A stretch of DNA of 32,142 nucleotides from assembly GCA_022763735.1 (NCBI GenBank), contig JALEQY010000126.1, forward strand, positions 1 to 32,142, in the 5' to 3' direction. The stretch comes from Clostridiales bacterium. GTDB lineage: Bacteria > Bacillota > Clostridia > Peptostreptococcales > Anaerovoracaceae. Position 1 is the first letter of the stretch. Each line of letters starts with the position of its first letter. Below the pieces are notes generated by a model. It was not told where the DNA came from. It worked only from the letters and a program-made list of their open reading frames with translations, and ran no database searches. This document shows positions 26,190 through 32,142 of this stretch, piece after piece. A program made the translations under genes and the position numbers.

Positions 26190-27635
26190 ATGGCAAATAA
26201 ACTATATCAGATGACCCCGAAGGAAATCGTTCAGGAACTGGATAAATACATTATAGGGCAGGATGAAGCCAAAAAATCAGTGGCAATCGCACTGAGAAAC
26301 AGATACAGAAGGAGCCTTCTGTCTGAAGAAATGAGAGAGGAGATCACTCCTAAGAACATACTGATGATGGGACCTACCGGCTGTGGTAAAACGGAAATCG
26401 CCAGACGTCTTGCGAAACTGATGGATGCGCCGTTTGTAAAGGTGGAGGCGACAAAGTTCACAGAAGTGGGATATGTAGGCAGAGATGTGGATTCCATGGT
26501 AAGAGATCTTGTGGAAGCTTCGGTGAGAATAACAAAACAGGCAATGCTGGAAGAAAAATATTCAGTTGCTGATGAAATTGTGGAAGAAAAAATCATAGAA
26601 GCGATAATTCCAGGCAAGAAGAAAACTGCACAGACAAATAAGAACAGAGGTCCTTTTGACTTTATACTGGGAAATGCCGGATATGTGAGTCAGAAAGAAC
26701 AGTATGAGCAGCAGCAACAGCAGAAACAGCTGGATGCTGAAGAGCAGAGCGGTATGGATACAGAGCTTGCCAGAGAACAGGTGAGACAGCAGCTCAGAGA
26801 AGGTCTTCTGGAAGAGCAGTATATTGAAATACAGGTGACAGATGCTCCTAAAACCAATCAGCTTGATCTGGGCAATGAAGGTATGAGCATTGCAATCGGA
26901 AATATTTTTGGAGATATGGCTCCTAAAAAAATGAAAAACAAGAAGGTGAAGGTAAAGGATGCCAGAAAAATTCTGAGAGAAGAAGAGGCTCAGAATCTTA
27001 TAGATATGGATCAGGTTACCGAGGACGCTCTTGAAAATGCTGAACAGAATGGTATTATATTTATTGATGAAATTGATAAGATCGCGTCAGGATCGAGCTA
27101 CAGAAGCGGAGCCGATGTGTCAAGGGAAGGTGTACAGAGAGATATCCTTCCTATTGTTGAAGGAAGCGTTATCAATACGAAGCATGGTCCGGTAAAAACA
27201 GATCATATACTTTTTATAGGAGCAGGTGCTTTCCATACTGCGAAACCTACAGACCTTATTCCTGAACTGCAGGGACGTTTCCCTATAAGAGTCGAACTTG
27301 AGAATCTTGATAAGGATACATTTGTGAAAATACTGACCGTGCCGGAAAATGCTCTTCTTAAGCAGCATAAGGCACTTCTGGAGACTGAAGGAATCGAGAT
27401 TGAATTTACAGATGGGGCAGTTGATGAAATTGCAACAATGGCATTCCTGATGAATGAACAGACAGAAAATATCGGAGCCAGAAGGCTTCATACAATACTC
27501 GAAAAGCTGCTCGAAGATATTTCATTTAATATTCCTGATATGGAAGAAGAAAGAATAATAATCGATCAGGAATATGTGAAAGAAAAATTCGCAGAAAAGA
27601 TTCATGCAGAAGATATTGATAAATATATACTGTAA
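26190..27635 (+). CDS. hslU: HslU (ClpY) ATPase of the HslUV protease
   Basis: The AAA+ unfoldase (481 residues) feeds substrates into HslV. IIGQDEAKKSVAIALRNR leads the N domain, Walker A is MGPTGCGKTEIA (about 55-66), TEVGYVGRDVDSMVRDL is the conserved pore-loop region, a Gln-rich inserted I domain spans about 135-270, Walker B is GIIFIDEIDKIA, and sensor-2 lies in ENIGARRLHTI. The C terminus EDIDKYIL resembles the tail that inserts into HslV. The AUG follows AGGAGG. hslVU are co-transcribed and end at the terminator at 27691-27715, so codY is a separate unit here. Confidence 0.97.
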   Translation: MANKLYQMTPKEIVQELDKYIIGQDEAKKSVAIALRNRYRRSLLSEEMREEITPKNILMMGPTGCGKTEIARRLAKLMDAPFVKVEATKFTEVGYVGRDVDSMVRDLVEASVRITKQAMLEEKYSVADEIVEEKIIEAIIPGKKKTAQTNKNRGPFDFILGNAGYVSQKEQYEQQQQQKQLDAEEQSGMDTELAREQVRQQLREGLLEEQYIEIQVTDAPKTNQLDLGNEGMSIAIGNIFGDMAPKKMKNKKVKVKDARKILREEEAQNLIDMDQVTEDALENAEQNGIIFIDEIDKIASGSSYRSGADVSREGVQRDILPIVEGSVINTKHGPVKTDHILFIGAGAFHTAKPTDLIPELQGRFPIRVELENLDKDTFVKILTVPENALLKQHKALLETEGIEIEFTDGAVDEIATMAFLMNEQTENIGARRLHTILEKLLEDISFNIPDMEEERIIIDQEYVKEKFAEKIHAEDIDKYIL

Positions 27636-27690
27636 CGAATCAGTTCTTCCGGAACTTCATTTAACAGATAAGGACCCTTTTTTGATATGT

Positions 27691-27715
27691 AACCGCTGCT
27701 TATGCAGCGGTTTTT
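27691..27715 (+). terminator. Terminator after hslU
   Basis: AACCGCTGC-TTAT-GCAGCGGTT forms a 9-bp stem and runs into TTTTT. Confidence 0.9.
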
Positions 27716-27821
27716 GCATTCTCAAATAATAGAATCCAAGCGGAAACAGCAAATCAGTGATAATTTGAATAAAAATATTATACAGAAACAGCAAGATTAT
27801 TCAATTGTATCAAATCACAAA

Positions 27822-27836
27822 ACTTTTTTGAAAAAT
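27822..27836. promoter_or_regulatory. Candidate CodY box upstream of codY, 12 of 15 matches
   Basis: ACTTTTTTGAAAAAT matches the CodY consensus at 12 of 15 positions, including the central W-G and most of both arms. It ends 10 bp before the -35 of the codY promoter, a plausible site for autoregulation. The region is A/T-rich, so chance matches are more likely than at 226-240. Confidence 0.4.
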
Positions 27837-27846
27837 CAAAAAAGAG

Positions 27847-27875
27847 TTGTAATATGGATTCTTAAAGTATATAAT
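27847..27875 (+). promoter_or_regulatory. Promoter of codY
   Basis: TTGTAA (27847-27852) and TATAAT (27870-27875) are separated by 17 bp. The start would be near 27882, about 47 nt before codY. The 213 bp between the hslU terminator and codY otherwise hold only this promoter and A/T-rich sequence. Confidence 0.7.
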
Positions 27876-27928
27876 ACAGATGTAAATATGTAAAAAAATT
27901 GAAAACTGTAGATATATGAGGTAAAAGT

Positions 27929-28705
27929 ATGAGTGACATTTTGAAAAAAGTAAGAAAACTGAACTGGCTTCTTCAGGAAAGCCCTACCGGTGCATTTTCT
28001 TTTAACGAAATGTGCGGGGTCCTGAGCGATTTAATGGATGCTAATGTGTATGTGGCCAATGCGAAGGGCAAGGTAATCGGAGTAAATTATAAAATACGTT
28101 CCGACAGCAACACTATAGCTGATCCGGAAACCGGCACGGAGGCATTCCCGGGAGAATATAACGAGGAACTTATGAGAGTTTCTGAAACGACAGCCAATTT
28201 ATCAGGCGATGAAGCTCTGAGGATCTTCAAATACGATTATGATACATCTGATAAACTTCATACTATAATACCCGTTCTGGGTGGAGGCACAAGATGGGGA
28301 ACTCTCATTGTGACAAGATATGCTCCTCCGTTCAATGATGAAGATCTTGTGCTGGGCGAGTATGGTGCAACTGTAATAGGGCTTGAAATACAGCGAAGGA
28401 AGTCCATCGAAGAAGAAGAGGAAGAAAGACAGATAGCGATGGTTCAGATGGCGATCGGAACACTTTCATATTCTGAAATCGAAGCTGTTCAGCAGATTTT
28501 TGCAGAGCTTGACGGTGAAGAAGGACTTCTTGTTGCAAGCAAGATTGCAGATCGTTCCGGAATCACACGTTCTGTAATTGTAAATGCGCTGAGAAAGCTT
28601 GAAAGTGCAGGAGTTATAGAATCCAGATCTCTTGGAATGAAAGGAACGAGAATCAAGATAATCAACTCAAAATTCAAGGAAGAACTTGCTAAAATGGTAA
28701 TGTAG
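27929..28705 (+). CDS. codY: Global transcriptional regulator CodY
   Basis: The 258-residue repressor/activator senses nutrient state and binds AATTTTCWGAAAATT boxes. The N-terminal GAF domain (about 1-155) has FSFNEMCGVLSDLMDANVYV, FPGEYNEEL and the GGGTRWGTLIVTR stretch. A Glu-rich helical linker (RRKSIEEEEEERQ) leads to the winged-helix domain, where ASKIADRSGITRSVIVNALR and the following KLESAGVIESRSLGMKGT are nearly identical to B. subtilis CodY, so the DNA target should be the standard box. The region before FPxxY, which in B. subtilis holds the Arg that binds branched-chain amino acids, is different here (SDSNTIADPETGTEA). The ATG at 27929 has GAGG about 9 nt upstream. A strong terminator follows. 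Confidence 0.96.
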   Translation: MSDILKKVRKLNWLLQESPTGAFSFNEMCGVLSDLMDANVYVANAKGKVIGVNYKIRSDSNTIADPETGTEAFPGEYNEELMRVSETTANLSGDEALRIFKYDYDTSDKLHTIIPVLGGGTRWGTLIVTRYAPPFNDEDLVLGEYGATVIGLEIQRRKSIEEEEEERQIAMVQMAIGTLSYSEIEAVQQIFAELDGEEGLLVASKIADRSGITRSVIVNALRKLESAGVIESRSLGMKGTRIKIINSKFKEELAKMVM

Positions 28706-28750
28706 AATAAAGCTGCATCATCGGACTGCAGCTTTGATTATGTATCTGTG

Positions 28751-28790
28751 CACCTCTGTTTTGCATATAGTGAAACAGAGGTGTTTTTTT
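28751..28790 (+). terminator. Terminator after codY
   Basis: CACCTCTGTTT (28751-28761) and AAACAGAGGTG (28773-28783) form a perfect 11-bp stem followed by TTTTTTT. A smaller hairpin, AAAGCTGCA/TGCAGCTTT at 28709-28735, precedes it just after the codY stop. Confidence 0.92.
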
Positions 28791-28840
28791 GCGCCTGATT
28801 TGCGTTTTAAAACGGGAATGATGTTTACAGGGGGAAAACC

Positions 28841-29515
28841 ATGAAAAAAGTCAGAAACAGGCGGCAGAATAGAAACAGATGCGTCAGAGGCGGCATTCTG
28901 CTGATAACAGCAGCTCTGGTGATATGTACAGGTGTATATCTGCTGCTGAATATGGTGATAGAGCCTAACATGGAGTCTGTAGCAAGAATAAGAGCTGAAG
29001 TTGTGGTGTCGAGAACAATAAATAAAGCTCTGGCTGAACAGTTTATGGAAGAGGAGAATAAAGACCTGTTCACTGTTGTCAATGGAGAGGACGGCAATAT
29101 GGCTATGGTGCAGGCCAATTCTGTGGAGATAAACATTATGCTGGCACAGTTATCGATTAATCTGCAGGAAGCTTTCAGAGAAATGGAGAATGAATATCTT
29201 GAAGTGCCTGCAGGAACATTGCTGGGAAGCAAACTTCTATCCCAGACCGGCCCGGATGTAACGGTAACAATAATGCCACTAAGTGTATCATCGATGGATT
29301 TCAGAACTGAGTTCGAAACGCAGGGAATCAACCAGACAAAGTATAAAATATACATAGTGATCGGGAGTAAAGTTAAAGTTATGGCTCCATTTACTGCAGA
29401 AACCTTTGAGACATCATCAAATGTTCTCGTTGCGGAGACCGTTATACTGGGTAAAGTACCGCACAGTTTTGTACAGGTGCCTGAAGAAGATATTTTGGAT
29501 GTAACAGACGAGTAA
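28841..29515 (+). CDS. yunB: YunB-type sporulation protein
   Basis: The 224-residue protein has one N-terminal membrane helix (about 16-37) after a strongly basic start, then an extracytoplasmic domain. RTINKALAEQF, VQANSVEINIMLAQLS, VPAGTLLGSKLLSQTGPDV, FETQGINQTKYKIYI and LVAETVILGKVPHSFVQVP correspond to the YunB family, which is made in the mother cell under sigma-E in Bacillus and is needed for normal spores. Its molecular role is not known. I could not find a convincing sigma-E promoter in the short gap after the codY terminator, although CGTTTTAAAACG, a 12-bp palindrome, lies at 28803-28814. The ribosome binding site is GGGGGA. Confidence 0.87.
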   Translation: MKKVRNRRQNRNRCVRGGILLITAALVICTGVYLLLNMVIEPNMESVARIRAEVVVSRTINKALAEQFMEEENKDLFTVVNGEDGNMAMVQANSVEINIMLAQLSINLQEAFREMENEYLEVPAGTLLGSKLLSQTGPDVTVTIMPLSVSSMDFRTEFETQGINQTKYKIYIVIGSKVKVMAPFTAETFETSSNVLVAETVILGKVPHSFVQVPEEDILDVTDE

Positions 29516-29518
29516 TTG

Positions 29519-29527
29519 TGGTAAAAT
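29519..29527 (+). promoter_or_regulatory. Extended -10 element directly before hflX
   Basis: TGGTAAAAT ends 6 nt before the hflX start codon, so RNA started from it would begin at or next to the AUG. No convincing -35 is seen. Confidence 0.35.
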
Positions 29528-29533
29528 AGGTAC

Positions 29534-30820
29534 ATGTTAAGATTTAATGAAAATAATGAAGTTATAAGAGATGAAGAATACAGGGCGATTCTAGTCGGTA
29601 TACAGCTGAAAGAAGATATTTCGTATTCAATGGAAGAGCTCGAAGGACTTGCCGGTGCAGATAATATAGAGGTTATTGGAATCCTTGTTCAATCGCTTGA
29701 AAGACCTAATACAGCCACTTTGATCGGAAAGGGCAAAGTGGAGGAGCTTGCGGAAATGTGCAGGAATATGGAAGCGGATATGGTGATTTTTAATGATGAG
29801 CTTTCAGGTGTGCAGATTCGAAATCTTGAGGAAGCAACCGGTGTGCGTGTCATTGACAGAACCATACTGATACTTGATATCTTTGCAGACAGAGCAGATT
29901 CCAGAGAAGGCAAGCTGCAGGTTGAACTGGCCCAGCTTCAGTACAGAATGCCACGACTTACAGGATTCGGAAAATCACTGTCAAGACTTGGAGGAGGAAT
30001 CGGTACGAGAGGACCAGGTGAAAAAAAGCTTGAAACGGACAGAAGACATATTGCCGGCAGGATAGATGATATCAGGTCGGAACTGAAGCGTCTGAACAGA
30101 ACTCGCGAAGTGCAGCGCTCAGGAAGAGAAAAATCACAGATACCGGTGGTTGCATTAATGGGATATACCAATTCGGGCAAATCCGCAATCATGAACAGAC
30201 TTCTGTACATGTCGGAAAAGGATGATAAAACTGTATCCTCTCAGGATATGCTTTTTGCTACACTGGATACTCAGCATAGAAAGATAGAGCTGGAGCCTGG
30301 ATGTGAATTCATTCTTATCGATACTGTCGGGTTTGTAAGCAGATTGCCTCATAGTCTCGTGGAAGCATTTAAATCCACTCTTGATGAAGTGAAATACGCA
30401 GATCTGCTGGTTCACATTGTCGACGGTGCATATGAGAACAGAGATTTTCAGATCGAAGTTACTGATCAGGTTATCAGGCAGATAGGGGCAGGGCATAAAG
30501 AAAAAATAATGGTATACAACAAAATGGATATTGCTCCGGAAAAACCTGTCGATACCAGCGGTAATGATGTTGTATATGTATCAGCCAGAACAGGAAGCAA
30601 CATGCATGAGCTGATAAGACTAATAAAAGATAAGATTTTTGGCGGAAGGATTGAAACCTATCTGCTGGTTCCGTATGAGAAAGGCTCTGTTACATCGTAT
30701 CTGTGTGAGAATGCTGAGATCATATCGATGGATTATAAAGAAAAAGGAACGCTTATACATGGAAGATTCTCTGAAGAGGATTATGGCAAATTTAAAGAAT
30801 ATGAAACGGGAGTAAGGTGA
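29534..30820 (+). CDS. hflX: Ribosome-associated GTPase HflX
   Basis: A 428-residue GTPase that binds the large ribosomal subunit and splits stalled or hibernating ribosomes. The N-terminal HflX domain has RPNTATLIGKGKVEEL, IFNDELSGVQIRNLEE and RTILILDIFADRADSREGKL; then GGGIGTRGPGEKKLETDRR. The G domain carries G1 GYTNSGKS, G3 DTVGFV, G4 NKMD, and the FATLDTQHRK switch. The C terminus is the usual short domain. The gene starts 18 bp after yunB with only AGG 3 nt before the AUG, an unusually poor ribosome binding site. The YigZ/IMPACT gene follows after 1 bp. Confidence 0.96.
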   Translation: MLRFNENNEVIRDEEYRAILVGIQLKEDISYSMEELEGLAGADNIEVIGILVQSLERPNTATLIGKGKVEELAEMCRNMEADMVIFNDELSGVQIRNLEEATGVRVIDRTILILDIFADRADSREGKLQVELAQLQYRMPRLTGFGKSLSRLGGGIGTRGPGEKKLETDRRHIAGRIDDIRSELKRLNRTREVQRSGREKSQIPVVALMGYTNSGKSAIMNRLLYMSEKDDKTVSSQDMLFATLDTQHRKIELEPGCEFILIDTVGFVSRLPHSLVEAFKSTLDEVKYADLLVHIVDGAYENRDFQIEVTDQVIRQIGAGHKEKIMVYNKMDIAPEKPVDTSGNDVVYVSARTGSNMHELIRLIKDKIFGGRIETYLLVPYEKGSVTSYLCENAEIISMDYKEKGTLIHGRFSEEDYGKFKEYETGVR

Positions 30821-30821
30821 T

Positions 30822-31475
30822 ATGGAACTTTATAAGACTGTCCGAGGTGAATCGGAGGTCACGCAGATTATAGAAAAATCAAAATTTATCGCACATGTAA
30901 GGCATGTCGAAACCAGAGAAGAAGCGGATGAGTTCGTATCGGAGATCAGGAGCAGATATAAAGATGCCACCCATAATGTTCCTGCTATGGTAATCGGTGA
31001 TAAATTTCAGATTCAGTGGGCCAGTGACGACGGAGAGCCTCAGGGCACATCAGGCGCACCTATGGTACAGATGCTTGTGAAGGAGGGCATCACGAATATT
31101 GCGATAGTTGTCACACGATATTTCGGTGGCATCAAGCTTGGAACAGGAGGTCTTGTAAGAGCATATACCGGCAGTGCAAAAGCAGGAATTGAGGCGGCGG
31201 GCATATGCAGCGTTCAGGAGATATGTTCTGTGAAAATAAAAACAGATTATCCGTATCTGGCAAAATTACAGAATATGGCATCTGACAAGCTCGATGCGGA
31301 GCCTGATAATGAAAAAATTGAATTCGTTATTGACGATATACAATACACAGACAAGGTGGATATGAGGGTTTTATGTATGCCTGAAACAGAGGAAAACATA
31401 AAAAAGATGATAATGAATTTAACCTCGGGAACCGTACAAATACTGGGCTGCGAGGTTATCATGGAAAAAATGTAA
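30822..31475 (+). CDS. YigZ/IMPACT family protein
   Basis: The 217-residue protein has the UPF0029 N-terminal domain with the family signature SDDGEPQGTSGAPM, then IAIVVTRYFGGIKLGTGGL and VRAYTGSAKAGIEAAG, and a ferredoxin-like C-terminal domain (about 135-215). Relatives include E. coli YigZ and the eukaryotic translation regulator IMPACT. The bacterial function is not settled; ribosome or nucleic-acid binding is suspected. It starts 1 bp after the hflX stop, with AAGGTGAT as ribosome binding site inside hflX, so the two are translationally coupled. No terminator is visible between it and the tRNA cluster. Confidence 0.92.
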   Translation: MELYKTVRGESEVTQIIEKSKFIAHVRHVETREEADEFVSEIRSRYKDATHNVPAMVIGDKFQIQWASDDGEPQGTSGAPMVQMLVKEGITNIAIVVTRYFGGIKLGTGGLVRAYTGSAKAGIEAAGICSVQEICSVKIKTDYPYLAKLQNMASDKLDAEPDNEKIEFVIDDIQYTDKVDMRVLCMPETEENIKKMIMNLTSGTVQILGCEVIMEKM

Positions 31476-31494
31476 AAAAAGTTTTGAAAAATGC

Positions 31495-31523
31495 TTGACA
31501 GATTTGGGATGTTCCTGTATAGT
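31495..31523 (+). promoter_or_regulatory. Promoter of the tRNA cluster
   Basis: TTGACA (31495-31500) and TATAGT (31518-31523) are 17 bp apart. A 7-bp leader stem, TGTGCCG (31531-31537) with CGGCACA (31559-31565), lies between the predicted start and the first tRNA. Confidence 0.8.
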
Positions 31524-31570
31524 AAGTAAATGTGCCGACGAGGTAAGCACAAAACAGCCGGCACAGACGG

Positions 31571-31646
31571 GGGCGCATAGCTCAGCTGGGAGAGCACCTG
31601 CCTTACAAGCAGGGGGTCATAGGTTCGAGCCCTATTGCGCCCACCA
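31571..31646 (+). tRNA. tRNA-Val, anticodon TAC
   Basis: Acceptor stem GGGCGCA/TGCGCCC, anticodon stem CCTGC/GCAGG around CTTACAA (anticodon at 31604-31606), T-loop TTCGAGC, and encoded CCA. Confidence 0.97.
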
Positions 31647-31683
31647 AATTGATTTATCCGAAGAGCGGATTCAATCCAAACGC

Positions 31684-31760
31684 GGTCCGGTAGTTCAGTT
31701 GGTTAGAATGCCAGCCTGTCACGCTGGAGGTCGACGGTTCGAGCCCGTTCCGGATCGCCA
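31684..31760 (+). tRNA. tRNA-Asp, anticodon GTC
   Basis: Acceptor GGTCCGG/CCGGATC (one G-U at pair 2-71), anticodon stem CCAGC/GCTGG around CTGTCAC (anticodon at 31718-31720), discriminator G73, and encoded CCA. Confidence 0.96.
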
Positions 31761-31767
31761 ATAATTT

Positions 31768-31842
31768 GCTGGTGTGGCTCAACGGTAGAGCAGCTGATTT
31801 GTAATCAGCAGGTTGGGGGTTCGATTCCCTCCACCAGCTCCA
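31768..31842 (+). tRNA. tRNA-Thr, anticodon TGT
   Basis: Acceptor GCTGGTG/CACCAGC, anticodon stem GCTGA/TCAGC around TTTGTAA (anticodon at 31800-31802), discriminator T, and encoded CCA. Confidence 0.96.
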
Positions 31843-31863
31843 ATAAAAAAGTTAAAAAAGTGC

Positions 31864-31892
31864 TGGACATTTGATAAAACATCTGATATAAT
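31864..31892 (+). promoter_or_regulatory. Second promoter inside the tRNA cluster
   Basis: TGGACA (31864-31869) and a perfect extended -10 TGATATAAT (31884-31892) with 17 bp spacing. It lies in the 67-bp gap after tRNA-Thr and would start near 31899, just before tRNA-Tyr. TGGACATT (31864-31871) and AATGTCCA (31890-31897) form an exact inverted repeat around it. Confidence 0.75.
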
Positions 31893-31909
31893 GTCCAAGC
31901 AACCTTAAT

Positions 31910-31994
31910 CGAGGGATTCCCGAGTGGCCAAAGGGGGCGGACTGTAAATCCGTTAGCTGAGCTTTCGGTGGTTCGAATCCACCTCCCTCGACCA
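31910..31994 (+). tRNA. tRNA-Tyr, anticodon GTA, with C1-G72
   Basis: A long-variable-arm tRNA of 85 nt. The anticodon loop is CTGTAAA (anticodon at 31944-31946). The acceptor stem is CGAGGGA/TCCCTCG, fully paired, with discriminator A73 and encoded CCA. The first pair is C-G, whereas bacterial tRNA-Tyr normally has G1-C72. Confidence 0.96.
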
Positions 31995-32001
31995 ATAATA
32001 T

Positions 32002-32076
32002 GCGGAAGTGGCTCAGGGGTAGAGCATCGCCTTGCCAAGGCGAGGGTCGCGAGTTCGAATCTCGTCTTCCGCTCCA
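32002..32076 (+). tRNA. tRNA-Gly, anticodon GCC
   Basis: Acceptor GCGGAAG/CTTCCGC, anticodon stem TCGCC/GGCGA around TTGCCAA (anticodon at 32034-32036), discriminator T, and encoded CCA. Confidence 0.97.
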
Positions 32077-32080
32077 ATTT

Positions 32081-32142
<62 letters not shown>

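Noticed and set aside
26690..26760. Gln codon run in hslU as a simple repeat or CRISPR-like element
   Set aside because: It encodes the Gln-rich I domain of HslU; no spaced repeats. No CRISPR array, insertion sequence or phage gene was seen anywhere in the window.
27702..27893. Open frame of 63 codons upstream of codY
   Set aside because: It begins within the hslU terminator and covers the codY promoter; no ribosome binding site.
28763..28769. GCATATA resembling a sigma-E -35 upstream of yunB
   Set aside because: It lies in the loop of the codY terminator and no sigma-E -10 is found at 14-16 bp.
28825..29535. Minus-strand open frame of 236 codons opposite yunB
   Set aside because: It is antisense to a recognisable YunB protein; no ribosome binding site and an atypical Ser/Thr-rich composition.
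31495..31764. Open frame of 89 codons across the first two tRNA genes
   Set aside because: It starts at the promoter -35 and reads through tRNA-Val and tRNA-Asp; stable RNA genes explain the region.

Overview
The window looks like a chromosomal housekeeping segment of a low-to-mid-GC Bacillota, most probably class Clostridia. The evidence is strong GGAGG-type ribosome binding sites, a CodY regulator, a YunB-type sporulation protein, sigma-54 sitting in front of the glycolytic genes (an order known from Clostridioides), a K+-dependent membrane pyrophosphatase of the Na+-pumping type, and Bacillota-type topA-hslVU-codY gene order. YunB suggests a spore-former or the recent descendant of one. 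I cannot fix the genus. Peptostreptococcales/Anaerovoracaceae-like relatives are a guess. I see no insertion sequence, prophage, CRISPR array or plasmid feature.

Layout. 1-125 is the 5' end of an NCS1-type nucleobase transporter (minus), divergent from nth (endonuclease III). Their shared intergenic region carries a near-perfect CodY box and a structured inverted repeat. A bidirectional terminator separates nth from a minus-strand pair, homoserine dehydrogenase (without ACT domain) and a SEC-C protein. trmL and rpoN follow on the plus strand, then gap-pgk-tpiA-eno, secG, a membrane pyrophosphatase gene, a small Asn/Asp-rich lipoprotein and rnr. The usual cggR and gpmI of this locus are missing.

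14.2-19.0 kb is a minus-strand potassium-uptake operon: trkA, two divergent trkH paralogues, and a CBS-pair protein whose 3' end overlaps the end of rnr. Back on the plus strand come a metallo-beta-lactamase-fold hydrolase and a HAD phosphatase (4-nt overlap), then yraN-yifB-dprA-topA-hslV-hslU (DNA uptake/processing, topology, proteolysis). After a terminator comes codY with its own promoter and a candidate autoregulatory box, then yunB, hflX and a YigZ/IMPACT gene. The right end is a tRNA cluster, Val-Asp-Thr-Tyr-Gly-Gly, with two strong promoters; the last tRNA is cut by the window edge.

How it fits together. Central glycolysis is joined to sigma-54 and not to the CggR repressor. Energy from pyrophosphate probably drives Na+ export, next to K+ uptake genes. 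CodY is encoded here and has candidate targets in the same window. I found no plainly new multi-gene system. The best leads are: a GAPDH whose three NAD-discriminating positions are all altered, a sigma-54-like element upstream of rpoN itself, a 14/15 CodY box in front of the transporter, two divergent TrkH pores served by one TrkA, and a tRNA-Tyr with a C1-G72 pair. All alignments to known proteins were made by eye from memory, and no database search was run.
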